From assembly GCA_023647555.1 (NCBI GenBank), contig JALRLY010000228.1, forward strand, positions 3,568 through 30,038: a stretch of DNA of 26,471 nt. Reading direction: 5' to 3'. Each line of letters begins with the position of its first letter. Position 1 is the stretch's first letter. The DNA comes from Pancytospora philotis (Eukaryota; Microsporidia). A program made the position numbers and the translations under genes. The notes under the pieces were generated by a model. It saw only the letters and a list, made by a program, of their open reading frames with translations. It made no database searches and was not told the origin of the DNA. Shown here piece after piece: positions 7,955 to 17,600 of this stretch.

Positions 7955-8420
7955 GAGCGGGTATAGCGATTGGAAAAGGGGTGGACGGCGTGTGATTGAT
8001 GAAAGGGGCAAAACAAACAGAGTGAAGATTCAACACCGACATAATAATGCCATAATATTGCCGCGTACGAAGCGACTGGCTGCCAAAGATAGTAGAACGA
8101 TGCGTGCCGCGGTTTTAACTGTGCGCCGCACGCGGCCGGCACAAAAAAGAGCTGCGCAGATCTGACTAATAGCATTCCATGGCGCTTGCACAGCAATTTC
8201 CCTGTTAATTTCACTCGCCGGCCCTTGGCGTCCAGCGAGAGCCCGCGCGCACGGAGCGTGTTATCCGTCACACCCATTCATAGACACGTCAGAGTAACGC
8301 AATCCCGCTGCACGGCGGCGAGCAACCGCTGCTGGGCCTGGCATGCAGAGGCTGCCTGCGCGCCGCGTGGTTCTGAAACACAACAGCGACCAATCGGCTC
8401 CACTTCATTAACCCTTTTCC

Positions 8421-8459
8421 CCTTAAAGTTTTGATTTGGAAAACGCAGGCACCCCATCC
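8421..8459 (+). promoter_or_regulatory. Start-proximal region with CCCC before ATG
   Basis: A TTAAAGTTTTGATTT block is followed by CCCC at 8452-8455, five bases before the ATG at 8460. This is a weaker copy of the AAATTT/CCC pattern. Confidence 0.4.
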
Positions 8460-9287
8460 ATGGAGCAGAGCGGTTCGAAGAATGTTGAGATTGCGAAGGC
8501 TGTGCTGAACAGGCTCGGCGTGTCCTTCGACACGCTGCACCCGCAGATATGCGCGGTGTTCTACGCGCTGCGGCAGAAGGACGGGCTGTGGGCCGCGGTG
8601 TGCTCGTTCGAGTTCCTGATATGCGCGGTGTTCATCCTGTCGGCGCTCGTCATGCTGTTCTACGGCGTGAAGTTCGCCAGGACGATGCTCTCGGTGGTCA
8701 TCATGGGCCTGATTGTCTCGGCCCTCTCGCCGTACCAGGCAACGATTTACAACTGGTTCGTGCAGCGCAAGGCCTCGCACAGCGCGGGCGTGCTCAGGAC
8801 GATCCTGGACTTCATCACGATGGACCCGGGGCTCCCGGTCCTGCTCATCGCCTTCCTCGGAGACCTGGTCCTGCAGCTGGTCCTCGGCCGGATCCTCTGG
8901 TACGCTCTTGGCGGCGTCGTCGTGTACTACGGCTACAACTACACGTGCATGGTCATGCACCCCGATAACCTGGTTGTCAAGGGGATTATTCTTGCCGCCT
9001 TCCTGCTGGCCGTGTTCGCGGCGATGCGCGTCTTCAAGGCCCTGATCAACGTGCCGCTTGGCGCGCTCTACGCTCTCAACGGCTCGCTGATGATCCTTAC
9101 GATTTTCTCGATTCTGTTCGGCTGGCCGGCCGGGTTCGAGAAGTTCAACCCTTTCAAGTCCAGCTCCATCGAAACCGCAGGTTCCTACTCCACCAACTTC
9201 CTGATCTGGGTTGGCGTTGCGGCGGCTGGCTTCGCGTGGCAGATGCAGTATCTCATACGGAAGGGCATGTTTAGTGATAAGAAATAA
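8460..9287 (+). CDS. Multi-pass membrane protein (possibly DUF4203/TMEM198-like)
   Basis: The 275-aa protein has about seven hydrophobic segments (roughly residues 45-67, 74-90, 125-143, 145-163, 173-189, 198-221, 246-263). The first 44 residues look soluble and contain no signal peptide. The glycine- and small-residue-rich helices (LWYALGGVVVYYGYN) and overall size recall DUF4203/TMEM198-type proteins, but this is a loose resemblance from topology, not from a diagnostic motif. The ATG at 8460 is preceded by CCCC; an upstream in-frame TTG is not needed. The stop codon overlaps an AATAAA. It shares a divergent promoter region with another membrane protein. No catalytic motif is visible, so transporter, receptor or structural roles all remain open. 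Confidence 0.75.
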   Translation: MEQSGSKNVEIAKAVLNRLGVSFDTLHPQICAVFYALRQKDGLWAAVCSFEFLICAVFILSALVMLFYGVKFARTMLSVVIMGLIVSALSPYQATIYNWFVQRKASHSAGVLRTILDFITMDPGLPVLLIAFLGDLVLQLVLGRILWYALGGVVVYYGYNYTCMVMHPDNLVVKGIILAAFLLAVFAAMRVFKALINVPLGALYALNGSLMILTIFSILFGWPAGFEKFNPFKSSSIETAGSYSTNFLIWVGVAAAGFAWQMQYLIRKGMFSDKK

Positions 9288-9288
9288 A
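9283..9288 (+). terminator. AATAAA overlapping the stop codon
   Basis: The stop TAA at 9285-9287 lies inside AATAAA, a possible polyadenylation signal. The same arrangement occurs at the uS11 gene. Confidence 0.5.
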
Positions 9289-9429
9289 TTAGAGAATTAC
9301 ATTAGGCTTGAAATCTCCTTGGACTACCTGCTGCTACCGTGCCAGTTTTTAGAGTACGCTGTTGCCGTACAATATGCAACTCGGCCAAGCGGACATGAAA
9401 CAGCATTGGTGTGTCCGCGCGCCGAACGG

Positions 9430-9455
9430 TCACATTTTATTTTTTTCGCCGCCCC
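9430..9455 (+). promoter_or_regulatory. T-rich block and CCCC before the SMARCAL1-like start
   Basis: CACATTTTATTTTTTTCGCC is followed by GCCCC directly against the ATG at 9456. Confidence 0.45.
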
Positions 9456-11240
9456 ATGGCAGACAAGCAGCCGGCGTACCGCCAGCTCATCAATGGGCAA
9501 GTCGGGAAGATCAAAGCAGGGCTGCAGACCGGCGGAAACGCGGCACCGGCGGGCAGCTCGCACGCGGCGTCCGGGCCGCTGGAGGCCGTAGTCAAGAAGG
9601 CGAAGCCGCTGCCCCGAGATGCGGCGGCGGACGCCTCCCAGCCCGCGGTGCCGCTCAAGGTGAGCCTCGCGGTGATAAGCAAGAGCCGCATCTCCGCAAA
9701 GCCGTCGAACAAGCTGCTGGTGAAGATCCTCTCGCCGCTCGGGAACTCTGTCTACAACCCGCGCACCAACGAGTGGTCCTTCGACGCCGCGCACTACCCG
9801 GCCGTGGCCGTGGAGATGAAGAAGAACAAGATAGCGTTCGACGCGATCCCGGCCGGCACGCTCGCGCTCTGCTCGAAGGCCTTTCCCGACGAGCCGCTCG
9901 AGCAGAGCGAGGGGATCTTCGGGAAGCTCATGAAATTCCAGCGGAGCGCGGTCGCCTTTGCTGTCAACAGGGGCGGGCGCGTCCTGCTCGCCGACGACAT
10001 GGGCCTCGGCAAGACCATCCAGGCGCTGGCCGTCGCGGAGTACTACAAGGCGGACTTCCCGCTGCTGATCCTCGCGCCCGCGTCTCTGCTCAACAACTGG
10101 GCCGATGCGGTCCGCACGTTCCTCGGGTACGAGTCCACGATCATCAGGCAGAAGGCGGACTTCGGCGACCGGATTTCGATCATCAGCTACAACCTGGCGA
10201 CGACCACGAGCGACATCATCAGGCTCAAGGACTACAAGGTGGTCATCGCCGACGAGTGCCACTACCTGAAGTCCACCACCTCGAAGCGGACCAAGGTGCT
10301 GCTGCCCGTGCTGCAGAGCGCCCGGCGGCTTGTGATGATCTCTGGGACGCCTGCGATGTCGCGGCCCGTCGAGCTCTACCCGGTGATCTCGGCGCTGGAC
10401 AAGTCCGCGTATACCAACTTCCACGTGTACGGGATGCGGTACTGCAACGGCCGCAAGTTCAACAACTTCTACGACTTCCGCGGCTGCAGCAACGCGGGCG
10501 AGCTGAGCCTTGCGCTGGAGAACGCGTTCATGATCAGGCGGACGAAGGACCTCGTGCTGGGGCAGCTTCCCAAGAAGTTCAGACGCCAGGTCCCGATCGA
10601 GGCCAAGAAGCGCTCCGGCGCGGCCGCCGGGCTGGGCGGCCGGGAGTGCATCGGCGAGACGGTGCCACAGACGATCATGGAATCGTTCAACGAGGCGGCC
10701 ACATTGAAGCTCGAGCCCGTCGTCAGCTACCTGGAGACGATCGTGGAGAAGGACGTCAAGTCGCTCGTCTTTGCCCACCACGCCGTGATGCTCGACGGGA
10801 TCGAGAGCTTCTGCAAAGAGAAGAAGGTGGCGTACATACGGATCGACGGCTCCACCCCGACGAGCAAGCGCCACACGATGGTCGAGGCCTTCCAGAAGAA
10901 CAACGACATTCGGCTCGCGATTCTGAGTCTGACGGCCTGCTCGACCGGCCTGACGCTCACGGCGGGCAAGGCCGTGATTTTTGCCGAGCTGTACTGGAAC
11001 CCGGGCACGATGCTCCAGGCAGAGGACCGCATCCACCGGATCGGGCAGCTGGACTCCGTCGACATACACTACCTGGTTGCGCAAAACACGGTCGACGAGT
11101 TTGTCTGGCCGCAGCTTCTCCGCAAGCTGACGGTGCTGGAGAGCCTCGGCGTCGGTAAGAACGAGCTGAAGTACGTGAAGGAGTCGCGCGCTGATGAGGG
11201 GCCTGTAAACACGCTGGATGGTTTTCTAAATAAGCGCTAG
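9456..11240 (+). CDS. SMARCAL1: SMARCAL1-like SNF2-family annealing helicase
   Basis: The 594-aa SNF2 ATPase is of the type that rewinds single-stranded DNA and remodels stalled replication forks. A single HARP-like region (about 67-140: PLKVSLAVISKSRISAKPS to FDAIPAGTL) precedes the motor. Walker A is DDMGLGKT (180-187), followed by LILAPASLLNNW (204-215), motif II DECH (266-269), SGTPAMSRPVELYP (296-309), and motif VI QAEDRIHRIGQ (521-531). The stretch SGTPAMSRPVELY plus FHVYGMRYC and the RRTKDLVLGQLP block is diagnostic for SMARCAL1 rather than Rad54 or Swi2. It is shorter than human SMARCAL1, which has two HARP domains and an N-terminal RPA-binding helix; I see no clear RPA-binding motif. 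Start chosen by the CCCC-ATG context. Long open frames on other strands here are composition shadows. Confidence 0.92.
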   Translation: MADKQPAYRQLINGQVGKIKAGLQTGGNAAPAGSSHAASGPLEAVVKKAKPLPRDAAADASQPAVPLKVSLAVISKSRISAKPSNKLLVKILSPLGNSVYNPRTNEWSFDAAHYPAVAVEMKKNKIAFDAIPAGTLALCSKAFPDEPLEQSEGIFGKLMKFQRSAVAFAVNRGGRVLLADDMGLGKTIQALAVAEYYKADFPLLILAPASLLNNWADAVRTFLGYESTIIRQKADFGDRISIISYNLATTTSDIIRLKDYKVVIADECHYLKSTTSKRTKVLLPVLQSARRLVMISGTPAMSRPVELYPVISALDKSAYTNFHVYGMRYCNGRKFNNFYDFRGCSNAGELSLALENAFMIRRTKDLVLGQLPKKFRRQVPIEAKKRSGAAAGLGGRECIGETVPQTIMESFNEAATLKLEPVVSYLETIVEKDVKSLVFAHHAVMLDGIESFCKEKKVAYIRIDGSTPTSKRHTMVEAFQKNNDIRLAILSLTACSTGLTLTAGKAVIFAELYWNPGTMLQAEDRIHRIGQLDSVDIHYLVAQNTVDEFVWPQLLRKLTVLESLGVGKNELKYVKESRADEGPVNTLDGFLNKR

Positions 11241-11653
11241 AAGCTACACTAAAGTGCAAATGCCTTAAAATACGCGGAGAGCTAACTTATTAAATTATTG
11301 AGAACACGTGGTGGAGGTCATTATCATTTGGTGCTATTATGTGCTGTGGGATGGTACCAGAAATTACCACAGAAGATGTATAGACGATACCAAGAATTCC
11401 CAGTCTATTTAGACAGCCGTGGCAAGAAGATGCTGGAGTATTCATCATGAAAGTTGTAGCGGATTGTGCTCTACTATGAACGTGGCTATTGCGCATAGCC
11501 CATGATCATTTAATGTGAATGGAGTAACAATATACAATCAAACCCTCAATAGATTTATTATCCTTGAATATACTAGAATCTATCGAGCTCAGTAGTAATA
11601 AATAATTTCAGTAAATATTTAATAGTAGCAGCTACCAGTGCCACAGAATCCGC
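11241..11653. other. Convergent intergenic region with a possible protease remnant
   Basis: AT-rich DNA between the 3' ends of two convergent genes. TTTATT at 11553-11558 could be the polyadenylation signal of the minus-strand Tra1 gene. A short plus-strand frame at 11351-11476, broken by stops, resembles the end of an Ulp1-type protease domain; this is described separately. Confidence 0.5.
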
Positions 11654-14600
11654 CTACAACCACGCCATCTCCGACGGATCTAAGGCAAGCCCGACCTTCG
11701 GATCCACCATGTCAGCGATGACAAGCTCGGCCGAGTTGCGGCCCTCGTCCACGCCGTTGAATGCGAGACTGTCCATGCGCTTGGCGCACCACGCGGCCCG
11801 CTCATCGCCAAAGAACACGCGCACGATCTTGCCGAGATCCTCGTTGTCCAAATAGGCCTCGGCAAAGCGCGAAAGGATGAGCACGAGCGGCCCGTTCTTG
11901 CCCTCGTCCCCGAAGACGTAGCCGATGTTCGGCCGGAGGTAGAACTTGGCCGGCTTTGGGAGCGGAATGCAGCCGGTGTCCTGCGCGGCGGCGTCGGGCC
12001 GGAGACAGGCGAAGGAGGCGCTGCCGGAGGACTTGCGCAGCCACAGCGTAAGCATGCTGATCTGGTTGAGGCCCAGGAGATGCTGCAAGGCGATGATGCT
12101 CGAGTACGAATTGACGAACTGTCTGCGGTAGATGTAGTAGTCGTTGGTGTTGATGAGCCGGGTTACGAGTTCGGTCTTGAGCAGATCCTGCCAGCGTAAG
12201 ATGAGTTTGGAGAATAGGAACAGTTGATCGGTGGTATCCTTATTGGTTGTTGAGTGGTTGCTCATACAATCCTTAGCATCATCATCTTTGAAATTACTAT
12301 CCTTCCGCTTCTTTTTGCTAATCTGAAGGTACTCGTCAATGACCGTATAGAACATCACATTCCTGCGGAACAGCTGGATTTTTACCGCGCTCTCCACATT
12401 GGCGTTGTGATTCTCGTGGACGGAGAGCGAGCCAGCTATCGCAGCAGGGCTGAGAGAGAACCCAAGCTTGGAAAGGGCGTGGCAGTCGATGCTGACATTG
12501 AAGAGCTGCACGAACTGGTAGAAGAGGCTGCATGGAGGGCTGTGCGGCTGCTCAGGCCCGTGCGCCTTGATCTTCCAGATAGTACCGTCGGTGTTCCTGA
12601 CAAAGAAAATACCGTGCGCCTCCGAATAGACCGAGTTAAACTCTTCGATGTAGCACATGGTCTTGATGTTCGTGTACTCGTCGCGCAGGCAGGTGTACTG
12701 GCCAGGGGCTGCTGTGTTGGATTCAAAGGCGTGCAGAATCATTGGGGAAGTGTTGATTTCAAAGTAGTGCTTTACCTCATCTTCTAATGCGCTTTTGATA
12801 TCATTGATGCTATAACTATGCTTGTCTTTGTGCGAATGGTCATTAATAATATTATTACTAATATTATTAGTATTATTGTTGTCACCATTGGCAGCACCAT
12901 TAGCAGCAACATTAACAATACCATTAGCAGCACCATTAACAACACCATTAGCATTAATAACATCACTATGATTGTTATGATCACCTGCAACCCGCCTATT
13001 ATAACCAAACACATCCAAATACTTGAAGTAATCCATCCACCGCTCTTTCTTCTTCTTGGCTATCAACTCAAAAATCTGCACAGACTCCAAAGACGTACGG
13101 AACAAGCGGTTGCCAAACAGATGCCCAAGGCGGCTCTTCAGCTGCGGCGTAAAGAAATACAACTTGTCAGGCTGAATGTCCTCGATGCGCCCAAACTCAC
13201 CATTCGCAATGTAATCAAGCATGTACAACTTACTGTCGTGCAAAGGCAACTCGTTGATCAGCTCTACAAGCCGCATGGCGTACACCCGCTTCATCTCAGC
13301 AATGGTGGACGCAGAGCCGCCGCTCTCACTCTCAGCAATGATCGTCTCATGCAGAATCTTAAGGTACTCCTTCTTGTTCTCCACAATATCGGCCATCTTG
13401 CGGCTCAGCATCCCAAACTTGTCCGCCTCGGGAATCTTGTTGAGCCGCATAAACGCACGGTACGACCAGTGGTACAGACGGCTCCGCTCCTCGGCGGTGA
13501 GCCGGTTGATGTTTATGCTGTTCACCACATTGATCATCGTAACATAATCGCCGCTCTCGTACAGACACTCGATGTCCAGCATGTACTTCTGGATGTTCTG
13601 CTGCAGCTCTATGGACGGTACGCTGTTGATGTTATTGAGGATCCTGGTGGCGCGCCCGTAGAGCTTCTCCTTGAACGCCTTGGTCGCATAGAGCACGTTC
13701 AGCCGACAGAGCTCGGCCGAGACCTTGCGCTTGTCCACCTCCGACACGCTCCCCATCGCCAGGTTGTATATGAAGCTGCGCCACCGCGCGTACATGCTCC
13801 ACTCGGCCATCCCGCAGAGCATGCTGGGCCGGCGGCTCGTCCAGATCCGGAAGCGGCCGTAGACCGAATCGCGGTGGTTCTCGCCAAGGATCGTAAACGA
13901 CTCGCAGATTTCAGCAACGATGGAGGAGTAGAGCAGCAGCTTGGAGAAGGCAGCAGAGGAGCGCGGGAGGTACCGCAGGATGGACAGCGACCCGCGGATG
14001 CTCTCGAGCAGCGGCTCCACCACGCCGCGGTCCGGCAGTGCATTCTCGTTGGCCATCACAAGGCTGAGCAGCGCATTGACCTTCAGATCGATCGTTTCTA
14101 TGATGGACTCGCCCTGGAAATGCGTGGATGCGTAGTGTACACTATCGTTCAAAGGGATCAGATAGTTGTTGCAAATGGTGTTACGAACCTTTCCTGCCCG
14201 GATCAGAGCTAGATAGTCTGATGATTCTTTGAACTCGTTGGAATGTCTTTCATCGATTGCAATGGGTTGTCTATTATTCACACTATTCATCTGACTGCTA
14301 CTCATCTGACTATTCAATTGATTATTCATCAAATTGCTATCAAGATTTTTGTCAATATTTCTATCAACATTCCGACTATCACCAAGCTTAATAGATGCCT
14401 CTTTAAATTCATAACGATCACTATGCGTCTCATTATAAATGTACCTTAGCTCATCCTCAAGAATAAGCAGATCCTCCTTTTTGTAACTAATCGTACGGTT
14501 CTCAACACCCTTGAACACATCAAATATCCGCTTAATCGCCTCGTTGTACCGCCCAAACATGGAGAGCCGGATGATCTGTTTAACCTCTCTGATCCCAGGC

Positions 14601-17600
14601 AGCACCATCACCATCCCGTAGTACATCGCACGGTCACCAATCGACAGGTAGTACTTCAGCGTAGGCGAAAAGGCATTGAAGTACAGCTCACCAACGAACA
14701 CGTTGCAGGACTCGAAGGCCTGGGCAAAGCGGATCTTCATTCCGGAGTGCAGATTGGAGAAGAGGAACGACTGGTAGAGCCGCTGGAGCGCAGAATCGTT
14801 GAGCAGCTTGAAAATATCGGAGAGGTAGGAGTCGATGAAGATGTTGTTCACGTTGTCGGAGCCGTAGATGATGTCTGTTACGCCGTGGAAAGAGCGCAGA
14901 GTGTAGGTGTTGACCAGGCCATTCATGTACTTCATAAGGGAATCGATGCCAAAGGGATTGTGCTCGAACGAGCCGTAGTACGTGGTAGGGCGAGAACAGG
15001 TAGTGGAAGACCCGCATCTGTGCCTGCACAGCCCGCCGGTACGCACCTTGGAGCACCAGTTCTGGTTGTTCTTATAGCTCGGACCGTTCATTATGTTAAC
15101 CATCACAATATCGTTGATCACGCCCTCGGTGGGCTTGAGCACAGACAAGAAAGCAACGGCAACCAGGAAGTTCGTGCAGCGCTCAGAAACACCGGACCAG
15201 TCGTTGTGCAGCACAAACTCCACGGCCGAGCAGGCATCGCGCGGGAACTGGCTGAGGAACAGGTCAAGGAAGCCGTAGCGGATCATCTCGTTGCCGGAAA
15301 AGCAGCCAGCGTAGAACTCCTTGCGGAACGGGATATCGCGGCCAAAGGTAACGAACAGGCGGTGGATGTTGGTCAAGAACGAGCTCTCGTCGCCGAAGTT
15401 GATAAGACAGAGCGAAAAGGCAACGGCAGGCTCCACGCACGGGATCAGCACAGAAATCACATCGGACAAGCAGGGGAACTTCAGCACAGACGCATCGGAG
15501 ATCAGCCAAGTCGCCACCTCATTGGGCACAGCACCGGCGATGCTCACAAAGGCACGCAGCAGCCGATCGCTGATCACCTCGCGGCCCTTTGCACCACCGC
15601 AGTCGTTCCGTACGAACAGAATCAGCAGATTGAAGGCGGAAAGAACGGCCTGGCGGTCCTCCGTGCTGTGCTCCAGCAGGATCTCTGCGGCGTTCAGCTG
15701 GTTCTCAGGCAACGAGTGCATAAACACATCGTATTTTTTTAGCTCGCGGCCGAACAGCCAGCGCATAAACGGCTTCTCGAGGTAGACGAAAGGCGTGTAA
15801 AGTGCAGAGATCTCGTTCCGCAGACCAAGTATTTGTTCATTTTGCTCGTTCTGCTCATTTTGCTCATTCTGCCCATAAGCACTGTTGAAGTACCGGAAGA
15901 GCTGCGCCGCCAGTGGGTTGCTCTTCGGTGCGATGCAGCCCGGGTAGCGTGCGCCTGCGTAGCCATACGGTGAGCCGAACTCTGCTGCCGCGCCCTCTCC
16001 GTCGCCAATCTTCTCTCTGATGTACCTGATCACCTTCTCCAGACAGAAGTCGGTGCACGTGTAGAGGATGCGCGTGTCGTTGCGCTCGATCTCCCGGATG
16101 ATGGCCAGCGTGTTGAGCCGCGTGAGCAGCTTCTGCATGCACCCGTGCGGCGCGCCCTCGCTGATGCGCCTGCTGATGAGCGCAAGCAGCTCGTGGCACA
16201 CATCCCCGTAGCACAGCATGCGGTACGCAATGACACACAGCTCCACAAAGATCACCGGATTGTCAGCGATGGCGGGTCGGTTGATGATGACAGGAATGAG
16301 CACGTGCTGGGAGGTGTTGAAGCGCATCTCGGACTGCAGCAGGGCCTTCACCTCCGGCACGAACGCATCCACGCCGTGCGCATCGACCAGCGCCATCAGC
16401 GAGTTCACCGCGTAGATTCGCTCGTGGAAGTTGAGCTTGAAGATGGTCGATGCGTACTCCTGGCGCGGGTCGAAGCGGCAGAGGTAGTAGAGCGCAGCAA
16501 ACTTGATGTAAGGCGACTCCATGCTGTTCCTGCAGAGATCCAGCAGCTCCTTGGAGTAGTGGTTGTAGCGTAGGCAGAGTTCGATGACTGTTAATGGGTT
16601 GTCTTTGAATGATGCGATGAGCGAGTGAAGGGTGGCTTTATCGTTGCCATTGAATCTTTTATCATTATCATCCGCTTGAATATCCACTTGAACATCCATG
16701 GTATTATCGTCATCATTAACTCTATTATTACTATCATCACTATCAACCTCCTCTTTACCATCCTCAACAATAATCACACTACTAGAATGAACTGATCCAT
16801 CATTATAACCACGCACAGAAGCAGAACTGGTACTATCGCTGCCAAGGGCACCCTCAGTGGTGTCAGAAGACAAAGGATTATCGTTGAAAAGATACTCCAT
16901 GCCGTCTGACTCATCCGACTCACTGTTGGAGAACACCTGCGAGTTATCAGGCTGCACAGCCTCTTCAACCACCCTATCAGTAGGATAATCTCCCACCGTT
17001 GCATCATCGAACAAACCATCGGGCGCCATCCCGCGGGCAGAGCTGATGATCCACTGCCGCAGGTACGGCTGCTCGATCTCAGACAAACGGGCAACGGCCT
17101 GCTCGTTCGTAACCACAAAGAGAGGATCCAGACGGTAGAGCAGCTCGATCTCATCGAGAAGGAAGACAGAGAAGTACCAGTTGATGATGCTGCGCAGCGC
17201 CCTGCCGACGGTGGAGAAGGCATGCAGCTTGTAGAGATCCCTGTAAACGATAAGAAGGAGCTTGGTATTCTCGTAGTGCGTGTTATTGAGCCGGAGATAG
17301 AGGAGCAGGTAAAACGCCTTGGTGGAGGAAGAGGCAACATCCTTGATGGTGGAAGCCTTGGCTGAGATGTACGTGAAGTAGAGCTCGTCCAGCCACTGGG
17401 TAACGATGGCAGCAACGGCACGCACCGGCATGTAGTTCCTGAAGAAGTAGTAGACGTACGGCACGTGGATGTGATCGATGAGGTAGCGTATGAGAATGGG
17501 CCACTTTATGGTAGCGATGCTCGTAGCGCGCCCAGCACACTCGAGGAACCGCGCACGGAACACAGCGAAGATCCTGTCCAAATCCCGCTTATCTCTGCTG

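Larger units (their letters stand above)
7937..8459. other. Divergent intergenic region
   Basis: The 523 bases lie between two genes transcribed away from each other, so both promoters are here. Open frames crossing it on both strands lack start signals and family resemblance. No RNA gene seen. Confidence 0.55.

Noticed and set aside
7759..8277. 172-codon minus-strand and 145-codon plus-strand frames in the divergent intergenic region
   Set aside because: They overlap the membrane-protein start in other frames and have no start signal, domain or coding-like composition.
9324..11084. 586-codon minus-strand frame and 598-codon plus-strand frame (9362-11158) over the SMARCAL1-like gene
   Set aside because: They are composition shadows: GC-rich third positions suppress stops in other frames. 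Their Arg/Ala/Gly-rich products match nothing, whereas the third frame encodes an unmistakable SNF2 ATPase.
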